Origin: JAWWPG01 sp033850885
Lineage (GTDB): Bacteria > Actinomycetota > Actinomycetes > Propionibacteriales > Nocardioidaceae
DNA length: 19,282 bases
Reading direction: 5' to 3'
NCBI GenBank assembly: GCA_033850885.1
Contig: JAWWPG010000015.1
Span: 1 to 19,282 of the forward strand
Shown: positions 13,829-19,282 of the stretch, piece by piece
How the letters are laid out: each line of letters starts with the position of its first letter
How positions within the stretch are numbered: the first letter of the stretch is position 1
Translations under genes and position numbers: made by a program
The notes under the pieces: model-generated
What the model was told of the DNA's origin: nothing
The model's input: only the letters and a program-made list of their open reading frames with translations
Databases searched by the model: none

Positions 13829-14938
13829 GTGACCGTCCGCATGGCACCACTGCCACGACCGGTCAGATCGCTGCGTCAGGTGGCCCGGCGCGGGGCGTAC
13901 GAGGTCACCCGCTCGTTCCGTCAGGCGGAGGCGACCTGGCTCGTCGCCCTGATCGTCATGACGCTCGTATGTGTGGTCATGACCGGGGAGCTTCGTGAGG
14001 AGTGGCCGCTGAGCGCTTATGTGATCCCCTTGCTCCTCGCGATGAACGTCCTGTCCCTCGCCCGGCTGGCGCTCCTCGAGGTGATCATGGCGGCGTGTAT
14101 GGGGGAGTCCCTCCTGCTGATCACGCTCACCCCCTTGCGCCTGGTCGGCTTGGGGGTGGTCCTGCTTGCTGCGGTCATCGTCACCCTGCATGTGCGCTCA
14201 CGGGCGCGGCTCGGGTTGTTGCCCCTTCGTGGTGACTCGATGCTCGTGGACCTGCGGGACAGGTTGGCCAGCCAGAGCAAGCTGCCGGCCCTGCCATCAA
14301 ACTGGCACGGCGAGGCCGTCACCCGGTCCGCGGGCGGTGCCTCCTTCTCGGGCGACTTCATGGTCGCTGCGAAGACCCATCAGGACCAGTGCCTCGAGGT
14401 CGTCCTGGTGGACGTGTCAGGCAAGGGCCTCGACGCCGGAACGCGATCGCTCCAGCTCTCCGGTGCCTTCGGTGGGCTGCTGGGATCGCTGCCCACGCCG
14501 GACTTCCTGCCTGCGGCTAACCAGTACGTGCTGAGGCAGGAGTGGGACGAGGGCTTCGCGACCGCCGTACATCTGTCCGTGGACCTCAGGTCCGGTTGCT
14601 TCGAGGTACGCGCCGCGGGACACCCACCGGCGGTGCAGTTCCACGCGGGGTCGGGCCGCTGGACCGTGCACTGGACGGATGGACCTGTCCTCGGCGTGAT
14701 CGGGGCAGCGGAGTACTCGGTCTACTGCGGGCGGTTGGAATCCGGTGACGCGCTGCTTCTCTACACTGACGGGCTCGTCGAGGCGCCCGACCGGGACATC
14801 GCTGTCGGGATCGACAAGCTCCTCGGAGATGCGCAACGGCTTGTCCAGCATGGGTTTGTCGGTGGTGCCGAGCTGCTCGTCGCCGGCGTCAAGTCCGCCA
14901 AAGACGACCGGGCTCTGGTGCTTCTGCATCACCCGTGA
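13829..14938 (+). CDS. Membrane-anchored SpoIIE/PP2C-type serine phosphatase
   Basis: A 369-aa protein. The N-terminal part is helical and hydrophobic (segments about 36-52, 62-91, 95-122), suggesting three or four membrane passes; the rest is a cytosolic PPM/SpoIIE phosphatase domain. Metal-site motifs are seen: SFSGDFM with Asp176, VLVDVSGKGLDAG with Asp195, AGHPPAVQFH, LLLYTDGLVEA, and the closing KDDRALVLLHH. Family members dephosphorylate anti-sigma-factor antagonists or related partners. No anti-sigma or antagonist gene is next to it, so the partner is unknown. The frame is open 52 codons further upstream into nei; GTG at 13829 is preferred for its -10-like hexamer. The 3' end overlaps the convergent VOC gene by 10 bp. 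Confidence 0.85.
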   Translation: MTVRMAPLPRPVRSLRQVARRGAYEVTRSFRQAEATWLVALIVMTLVCVVMTGELREEWPLSAYVIPLLLAMNVLSLARLALLEVIMAACMGESLLLITLTPLRLVGLGVVLLAAVIVTLHVRSRARLGLLPLRGDSMLVDLRDRLASQSKLPALPSNWHGEAVTRSAGGASFSGDFMVAAKTHQDQCLEVVLVDVSGKGLDAGTRSLQLSGAFGGLLGSLPTPDFLPAANQYVLRQEWDEGFATAVHLSVDLRSGCFEVRAAGHPPAVQFHAGSGRWTVHWTDGPVLGVIGAAEYSVYCGRLESGDALLLYTDGLVEAPDRDIAVGIDKLLGDAQRLVQHGFVGGAELLVAGVKSAKDDRALVLLHHP

Positions 14939-15318
14939 GCGCGTGGCGCGGACGGGGACAGGTGACTGACGAGTCCCACGAGGTTTCCTTCACTGTCGCG
15001 GATGAACGCCATCCACTCGTCGGTGCCGGCTGGGCCGATCTTCTCGTCGTCGTGGTGGAAGATGATGTGCGGCTCGCTGTCGATCTCGACGCCGTTCGCC
15101 CGGAGCGCTTCGACGCTGGTGCGGACGTCTTCCACCTGAAGGTACATCAGGGCACTGGGGGCCAGCTTGTCGAGCAGCAGTCGAACCCCGCCGAGGTCGA
15201 AGAAGACGAGCCCGGGTGGGTCGAAACGAGCCGCCGGCTCGACGCCGACCAGCTTCGTGTAGAACGCGGCCGCCCTCTCGAGGTCTTCCGCGTGCTGGGC
15301 GATCTGAGCGACCTTCAT
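14929..15318 (-). CDS. VOC family protein (glyoxalase/bleomycin-resistance fold)
   Basis: A 129-aa vicinal-oxygen-chelate protein with two beta-alpha-beta-beta-beta modules: MKVAQIAQHAEDLERAAAFYTKLVGVEP, then ALMYLQVEDVRTSVEALRANGVEI, ending with FIRDSEGNLVGLVSH. Candidate metal ligands are His9 at the start of the first module and the Glu in DSEGN. The substrate is not predictable; many such actinobacterial proteins are unassigned. It starts 56 bp from a divergent MarR gene across a perfect 11-bp inverted repeat, so it is probably the regulator's target. Its ATG has GGAAGTTGG upstream as a weak, distant ribosome site. Confidence 0.85.
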   Translation of the reverse strand: MKVAQIAQHAEDLERAAAFYTKLVGVEPAARFDPPGLVFFDLGGVRLLLDKLAPSALMYLQVEDVRTSVEALRANGVEIDSEPHIIFHHDDEKIGPAGTDEWMAFIRDSEGNLVGLVSHLSPSAPRAHG

Positions 15319-15334
15319 CTGACACCAACTTCCG

Positions 15335-15364
15335 TAGCATCCCTATCGAATAGTAGGGATGCTA
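15335..15364. promoter_or_regulatory. Palindromic operator between VOC and marR genes
   Basis: TAGCATCCCTA (15335-15345) and its exact reverse complement TAGGGATGCTA (15354-15364) surround an 8-bp centre. A smaller inverted repeat, CTAT-CGA-ATAG, is nested at 15343-15353. The right arm abuts TATACAT, the likely -10 of the MarR gene, and the left arm lies 16 bp before the VOC start codon. It is the probable binding site for the adjacent MarR product, controlling both genes. Confidence 0.75.
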
Positions 15365-15374
15365 TACATAGCCT

Positions 15375-15926
15375 GTGACGAGGAGCAAGGGGCGCGGGGA
15401 CAAGCAGGCCGAGGTGGTGGCCCGATCGATCAACTCGGGGGCCATCCATCTGCTGCGCGGGATGCGTGAGGTGGACCGTCAGGCGGGCTTGACCCCGGCC
15501 CGGCTGAGCGCGCTCTCGGTGGTCGTTTTCGGCGGTCCCCGTACGCTCGGCCGCCTCGCCGAGATCGAGGGCGTCGCCGGCCCGACGATGACGCGGATCG
15601 TGGATGGCCTGTCCGACCTCGGTCTCGTGGCGAGACGGCCACATCCGGACTCTGCGAGGTCGGTCCGGATCGTCGCGACAGCCGAGGGGGAAGCTCTCAT
15701 GCACGTGGCGGCGGGCCGTCGGGTTGAGACCATCGTGGCAGCGATGACGACGCTGGGTGCGAGCGACCAGCGACGACTGGCGGCCGCGGCCCCGCTCCTC
15801 GAGCGGCTGGCCGCTGCTGTACGGGACGAGCAGCGGACACCCTCCTCATTCGACGAGCTGACCGCGTGGGCCGGCTCTCCCGAACGGCCCTCGCCGTACC
15901 GGAAGAAAGACGCTAGCCGAGGCTGA
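15375..15926 (+). CDS. MarR family transcriptional regulator (divergent from VOC gene)
   Basis: A 183-aa winged-helix regulator. Seen: an N-terminal helix (EVVARSINSGAIHLLRGMREVDRQAG), LTPARLSALSVVVFGGPRTLGRLAEIEG, recognition helix VAGPTMTRIVDGLSDLGLVARR, the wing HPDSARSVRIVATAEG with the conserved D-x-R motif, and a helical C-terminal dimer region. The basic start (TRSKGRGDKQ) follows a GTG located 5-6 nt after TATACAT, so the message is probably leaderless or nearly so. The 11-bp-arm palindrome just upstream is likely its own operator. The last 14 bp overlap the 3' end of the convergent EamA gene. Confidence 0.9.
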   Translation: MTRSKGRGDKQAEVVARSINSGAIHLLRGMREVDRQAGLTPARLSALSVVVFGGPRTLGRLAEIEGVAGPTMTRIVDGLSDLGLVARRPHPDSARSVRIVATAEGEALMHVAAGRRVETIVAAMTTLGASDQRRLAAAAPLLERLAAAVRDEQRTPSSFDELTAWAGSPERPSPYRKKDASRG

Positions 15927-16797
15927 TGAAGGCGATGGCGACCGCCGAGACGGCCAGCCCGAGGGCCTGGATCCGGTTCCACGACTCGTGCAGCAGGCCG
16001 CGTGCGAGGATGATCGTGACCGCCGGGTAGAGCGAGGTGAGGACGGCCACGACCGAGAGCTGGCCGGCGCCCGTCGACGCGAGGTAGAGCAGGTTCGCCG
16101 TACCTCCCAGGACCCCCGTGAGCAGGGCGGACCACCAGGCGGACAGCCAGGTTCCCCCCGGCTTGCCGAGCGACAGACCGAGGACCAGGACCGTCAGGAC
16201 GGCCACCGCCTGTGCGGGCACGAGTGGCCAGGCGCCTGCCGAGGTCCCTGCCCGGGCCAGCCCGATGAAGAGCATCGCGAACCCCGCGCCGGCGACCAAC
16301 CCCTCGACGACGCCGGAGTGCCGGGCGTGCTCCGGACCGCTGCGGGACTGCAGGGAGACCAGCGCGATGCCCGGGAGAGCGAGCACCAGCCCGGCCAGGC
16401 GCACGTCCGAGAGACTGTCGCCGGTGGCTATCCCGATGACGGCCGGCAGAGCCGCCGCCAGCACGGCGGACAGCGGCGCCACCACGCTCATTCGGCCCAC
16501 GGTCAGGCCGCGGTAGAGCGCGATCGTCCCGACTCCGCTTCCGATCCCGCTGAACGCGCCCCACAAGAGGGCGGAAGGCGTTGGTGACCGAGCGCCGAGA
16601 ACGATGACCGCAACGATGGCTGCCATGAGCCCAATGGGTTGCGACATGATCGCGACGGCGGCCGAGCTCGCCCGGCGACCACCCACCCCGGCGGCGAAGT
16701 CGGACGCCCCGTAGCACAGCGCGGCCAGCAGGCCGAGCACGATTCCCAAGGCCGTCAGCCCCGTTCCTGCTGGAGCGCTGCGTCGACGGGGCACCAT
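15913..16797 (-). CDS. EamA/DMT family permease
   Basis: A membrane protein of about 294 aa with roughly ten hydrophobic helices, in the drug/metabolite transporter superfamily that exports or imports small metabolites. The first helix, GIVLGLLAALCYGASDFAAG, is a typical EamA start. The internal duplication shows in the second half (GVVEGLVAGAGFAMLFIGLARAG) and the end ALGLAVSAVAIAFISLG. The substrate is unknown. The ATG at 16797 is given, but it overlaps the preceding marR by 43 bp; an alternative start (TTG or GTG near 16735-16745) just after the marR stop would begin right at helix 1. The overlap or near-contact indicates co-expression with that MarR gene. Confidence 0.85.
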   Translation of the reverse strand: MVPRRRSAPAGTGLTALGIVLGLLAALCYGASDFAAGVGGRRASSAAVAIMSQPIGLMAAIVAVIVLGARSPTPSALLWGAFSGIGSGVGTIALYRGLTVGRMSVVAPLSAVLAAALPAVIGIATGDSLSDVRLAGLVLALPGIALVSLQSRSGPEHARHSGVVEGLVAGAGFAMLFIGLARAGTSAGAWPLVPAQAVAVLTVLVLGLSLGKPGGTWLSAWWSALLTGVLGGTANLLYLASTGAGQLSVVAVLTSLYPAVTIILARGLLHESWNRIQALGLAVSAVAIAFISLG

Positions 16798-17276
16798 GTC
16801 GCCCGGCACTCGTCGTACTCGCACAGTCTGCAGATCCGGTAGACCGAGTCCTGGTCGCTCGCCAGCTTGGGCAGCAGCGCCTCGGCCGCTCGTTCGAGAC
16901 ACGTCTGCGTCGGCTCGTCGAGACCGTCGAGCAACCGGGTCAGGGCGTCGCGCCTGGCCCGCAGGGCGACCTCGGCGGTCTGCCGACCGCGTGCGGTCAG
17001 GAAGAGGCTGACCGTACGGCGATCGCTACCGGGCGTCCGGCTGAGAAGCTGCCGAGCCTCGAGGCGGTCGGCGATCCGCACCGCGCCGGAGTGGCTGAGC
17101 GAAAGCACCCGGGAGAGCTCGCCGACCGAGAGCCCGTCGCGTTCGCCGACGGCCAGCACTGCCGCGACAGCCGTCGGGTCGAGCTGCGATGACCCGACCA
17201 CCGCCTCGACGAGGACGTCGCCGACTCCCACGACGAGCGCGCCGAGGAGATTCGCCTGATGGGCCGAGCTGACCAT
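16755..17276 (-). CDS. MarR family regulator with C-terminal four-cysteine tail
   Basis: A 173-aa MarR-type repressor. The winged helix is clear: VAAVLAVGERDGLSVGELSRVLSLSHSGAVRIADRLEARQLLSR, then the wing TPGSDRRTVSLFLTARGR. The last 25 residues carry Cys149, Cys152, Cys157 and Cys162 (C-x2-C-x4-C-x4-C) in YRICRLCEYDECRATWCP, which could hold zinc or an Fe-S cluster and may sense metal or redox state; this is inference. It is in an operon with the downstream EamA permease, its probable target. A palindrome built on GATCATATGATC lies just before the start codon and suggests autoregulation. Confidence 0.88.
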   Translation of the reverse strand: MVSSAHQANLLGALVVGVGDVLVEAVVGSSQLDPTAVAAVLAVGERDGLSVGELSRVLSLSHSGAVRIADRLEARQLLSRTPGSDRRTVSLFLTARGRQTAEVALRARRDALTRLLDGLDEPTQTCLERAAEALLPKLASDQDSVYRICRLCEYDECRATWCPVDAALQQERG

Positions 17277-17279
17277 CCT

Positions 17280-17305
17280 ATGATCCGATCATATGATCAG
17301 GTCAT
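17280..17305. promoter_or_regulatory. Palindromic operator at the start of the marR-eamA operon
   Basis: A perfect 12-bp palindrome GATCATATGATC (17287-17298) is flanked by looser symmetric bases (ATGATCC on one side, AGGTCAT on the other). It begins a few bases upstream of the marR ATG and covers a TATGAT (-10-like) on the minus strand. It is likely an autoregulatory MarR site; AT-rich sequence is rare in this window, which makes it stand out. Confidence 0.6.
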
Positions 17306-17342
17306 GGGTCAAGGTAAGGCGGGCGAGCGGAGGCGCGACGTG

Positions 17343-17864
17343 TCAGCTGACGGACGTGTTGATTGTTCCGGTGTAGATGCCGGCGAGGGCATTCGAGGGG
17401 AGCGACACGGTGAGGATCGGGTTCCAGCTGGCGGTGTTCGCTCCACCGACCGAGGTGGGATGAGCCACGATCGCCGCCGTCCCGTTCAGGTTGGTTGTCA
17501 CCGCGGGTGCCATCACGATGGTGCCTGTCGTGGTGAACGCTCCCGCGTTGTACGTGACGCCACTGGAGACCGTGCCATGGCCGTCGACGAACGTGGTCGA
17601 GGTGGCGCTGGCACTCCAGCTGACGTGAGCGGTCCGAGTGTCGGTGACGACCACCAGGCCGATCTGTCCGCTGACACTTGCCGAGCCTGCCGTGCCGGTT
17701 GGCAGCGCGGCTGTCGGCTGCACCGTGATGCTGAGCATCCCGGGTGCCAGAGCGACCACTCTTTCCGTGTGGGTAGCGGCCGCGCCAGCCGGGGGTATGG
17801 ATGCGCTCAGGAGAGCGGCCGCACTGGCGGCAGCCCCCGCGAAGTAGCGCAGGCATTGCTTCAC
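17343..17864 (-). CDS. Secreted WxL-domain-like surface protein (copy B)
   Basis: A 173-aa exported protein. The N-terminus is a Sec signal peptide (basic KQCLR, hydrophobic AGAAASAAALLSASI, likely cleavage near AGAAA at about residues 26-30). The mature part resembles actinobacterial WxL-domain proteins: LSITVQP, IGLVVVTDTRTAHVSWSASATSTTF, and the end NTASWNPILTVSLPSNALAGIYTGTINTSVS. The Firmicutes WxL domain binds peptidoglycan noncovalently and partners with WxLIP (DUF916) proteins. The GTG start is chosen because it directly precedes the signal peptide. Its C-terminal 41 residues match copy A at 23 positions. It follows the DUF916-like gene by 196 bp on the same strand. Its function is unknown beyond surface location. 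Confidence 0.78.
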   Translation of the reverse strand: MKQCLRYFAGAAASAAALLSASIPPAGAAATHTERVVALAPGMLSITVQPTAALPTGTAGSASVSGQIGLVVVTDTRTAHVSWSASATSTTFVDGHGTVSSGVTYNAGAFTTTGTIVMAPAVTTNLNGTAAIVAHPTSVGGANTASWNPILTVSLPSNALAGIYTGTINTSVS

Positions 17865-18060
17865 GGCGACCGGTGTCCCTTCGATCGGTGCGGGCCTGCC
17901 CAAGCTGGACCAAACTGATGCGACTCGGTGTGGCAAGCAACGATACCAATGGCCCGGATAAAGTCTGGGTTGGTTGGGCAGGAACAGCGGCTTGCCCGAT
18001 ACGTCACGAACCGCGGACTTGACACTCCGGGCGGTGGGCGGCGCACGTGCGGCAGTGACT
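17865..18060. other. Intergenic gap between DUF916-like gene and WxL copy B
   Basis: No coding sequence is seen in these 196 bp. A clear promoter could not be picked out. A plus-strand TTGACA occurs at about 18019 but has no -10 at the proper distance and faces away from the cluster. The gap leaves open whether copy B is transcribed separately from the two upstream genes. Confidence 0.5.
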
Positions 18061-19119
18061 CTACGAGGCGCCGGCCGGGGTGTTGACTGCCTTTCCGGTA
18101 GCCGGCTGGCGCTGTGTGCGGCGTCGCCGTGCCACGTACCAGAGCATCGTCAAGAGTGCGAGCAGGATGGAGGCGATACCGATCCAGACGAAGAGGCCCG
18201 GTCCTCTGGAGCTCTGGACGGTGCTTGCTGGGATGGTGGCGCCTGTTCCCGGCCGGCTAGGGAACGTCAACGTCGCTCGCGCCGAATGTCGCGTGGTGTC
18301 GCTCGTCGCCGTGAGCGTGGCCAGCCACGGTCCGTCCGGAATCTGCTTGTCCAGTCCGATGGATATCGGTTCAGTTTGATGGATCCCGAGCGTGGTGCCC
18401 AGCGTCACGGGGAACGGTCCCGCAGACAGCCCGCCCGGCCCCTTGGTGAGGGTTAGGGATCCGGTCAGGTCGAGTGCCCGGCCGCCGGTATTGCGGATCG
18501 AGGCGTGCACCATCGGGACTCCATGGCTGGTCCGTGACGCAGTCATCGAGATGATGCGGAAGTCCGACGCGGGAGCATTCCCCGATCCGATGGAGAGGTA
18601 CAGCCGGATTCCGACGCGGCTGATCTGGACCGGACCACCCGGAGTAGCCGGAGGCACCCTTGTCTGCGCCCATACCACTCCGTACCGCTCGCCAGGAGCT
18701 GCATCCGAGGGTACCCGGATCGTCACCTGCACGTAGGCGGCGTGCTCGGCCGCAAGCTGGACTGTGCTCGGCTTCGTCGACGTCCAGGACGAAACCGCGT
18801 CCTGACCATATGCCCTGGCTGGCTTGAACAGACCGCCTCCGATGGTGGCCGCGCCGGCGTACATGGACACTCGCATCGGGGCGTGGGTGCCGTTGGAGAC
18901 CTGGACGCGGCGGCTGATCACGGTTCCCGGTGGCAGCCGGTCGATGATGTAGACGTGCGCCCGGGGGTCGTTGATCAGGGAAGCCGGCGCGTCTACGAGC
19001 CTGATACCTAGACCTGGCGGGTATCCATTCGCGAAAGCGGTCTTGACATTGCCCGTGGCGCTGACCGCCGGGGCAAGCAGCCCGGCGGTCAGCGCGAACG
19101 CCACCACGGCTCGGCGCAC
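18061..19119 (-). CDS. DUF916/WxLIP-like membrane-anchored surface protein
   Basis: A 352-aa exported protein. Layout: signal peptide 1-30 (VRRAVVAFALTAGLLAPAVSA), a first beta-rich domain of about 36-160 (LGIRLVDAPAS, DPRAHVYIIDRLPPGTVISRRVQVSNGTHAP, VTIRVPSDAAPGERYGVVWA), a second Ig-like domain of about 165-288 (GIRLYLSIGSG, HASIRNTGGRALDLTGSLTLT), a low-complexity linker, one transmembrane helix 308-330, and a basic cytoplasmic tail (RRRR). This is the architecture of WxL-interacting proteins, whose DUF916 domain binds peptidoglycan or WxL partners. It starts 11 nt after the stop of WxL copy A, so the pair is probably co-translated. The GTG start lacks a good Shine-Dalgarno, which fits coupling. 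Confidence 0.8.
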   Translation of the reverse strand: MRRAVVAFALTAGLLAPAVSATGNVKTAFANGYPPGLGIRLVDAPASLINDPRAHVYIIDRLPPGTVISRRVQVSNGTHAPMRVSMYAGAATIGGGLFKPARAYGQDAVSSWTSTKPSTVQLAAEHAAYVQVTIRVPSDAAPGERYGVVWAQTRVPPATPGGPVQISRVGIRLYLSIGSGNAPASDFRIISMTASRTSHGVPMVHASIRNTGGRALDLTGSLTLTKGPGGLSAGPFPVTLGTTLGIHQTEPISIGLDKQIPDGPWLATLTATSDTTRHSARATLTFPSRPGTGATIPASTVQSSRGPGLFVWIGIASILLALLTMLWYVARRRRTQRQPATGKAVNTPAGAS

Positions 19120-19130
19120 GGTGAAAGCGC

Positions 19131-19282
19131 CTAGGCGACGGTGGTGTGGACCGTGCCGGTGTAGGTTCCGGCCACTGCATCTGTCGGGAAGCCCACCGTG
19201 AGAGTCGGGTTCCAGGTCGCTGTGTTGACGCCGCGCACGGTGGCAGCCGACGCCACCGCCGCCGCGGTCGTGGTCAGCGTGA
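19131..19282 (-). CDS. WxL-domain-like surface protein (copy A, 5' part outside window)
   Basis: Only the last 49 codons and the TAG stop are in the window; the signal peptide and most of the domain lie beyond the right edge. The visible end, ATVRGVNTATWNPTLTV followed by FPTDAVAGTYTGTVHTTVA, carries the W-N-P-x-L segment and AGTYTGTV closing strand typical of actinobacterial WxL proteins. It is paralogous to copy B. It ends 11 nt upstream of the DUF916-like gene, implying an operon in which both WxL-like copies flank the anchored partner. Confidence 0.72.
   Translation of the reverse strand, partial: TLTTTAAAVASAATVRGVNTATWNPTLTVGFPTDAVAGTYTGTVHTTVA

Noticed and set aside
18014..18050. Consensus-like -35 TTGACA on the plus strand
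   Set aside because: No -10 at 16-19 bp, and no plus-strand gene follows; probably chance.
1..19282. tRNA, rRNA, riboswitch or origin sequences
   Set aside because: No cloverleaf, rRNA segment, known riboswitch core or DnaA-box cluster was recognised in the gaps. A dedicated covariance-model search was not possible here.

Overview
The window is high-GC, gene-dense DNA whose coding third positions are almost all G or C, with GTG starts and several start codons that look leaderless. This points to an actinobacterium (Actinomycetota). Much of the gene content between about 5.1 and 13.8 kb (acyl-CoA thioesterase, truncated haemoglobin GlbO, CtaJ-like membrane protein, DUF5130 protein, aminopeptidase N, Rv2466c-type DsbA protein, RpiB, Nei), plus an EttA-type ABC-F gene at the left edge, matches from memory the Rv2464c-Rv2477c neighbourhood of Mycobacterium tuberculosis. 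The genus cannot be fixed from the sequence; a member of the Propionibacteriales is a guess only.

Layout. 1-1585: 3' part of an ABC-F ATPase whose first part and remainder look like two different ABC-F families. 1641-3113 (minus): a MarR regulator followed by an ICL/PEP-mutase family enzyme. 3217-3777 (plus): a YceI protein divergent from marR, with two similar 16-bp inverted repeats in the shared promoter region. 3851-5071 (minus): a thiolase, convergent with yceI across a strong hairpin. 5169-5588 (plus): a hotdog thioesterase. 5589-6080: about 490 bp without a gene, filled with palindromes and imperfect repeats. 6081-7082: glbO and osmC, divergent. 7131-9000: an MscS channel divergent from a ctaJ-like/DUF5130 gene pair. 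9074-12358: pepN divergent from the DsbA-family gene. 12425-13751: rpiB and nei, 4 nt apart. 13829-14938: a membrane-anchored SpoIIE-type phosphatase. 14929-15926: a VOC protein and a MarR regulator, divergent across a perfect palindrome. 15913-17276 (minus): a MarR regulator with a four-cysteine tail and an overlapping EamA/DMT permease. 17343-19282 (minus): a surface-protein cluster of two WxL-like secreted proteins flanking a membrane-anchored DUF916/WxLIP-like protein; the first WxL-like gene is cut by the window edge.

How the genes fit together. The central block is mostly housekeeping plus oxidative and osmotic stress functions (OsmC, GlbO, the DsbA-like protein, MscS, Nei). Three separate MarR genes each sit beside a likely target gene, and each has a readable inverted repeat at its promoter. 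The right end resembles a WxL/WxLIP cell-surface complex, a system known mainly from Firmicutes. The points most worth checking are the chimeric ABC-F gene (natural recombination or misassembly), the palindrome mosaic at 5.6-6.07 kb, and the actinobacterial WxL cluster.
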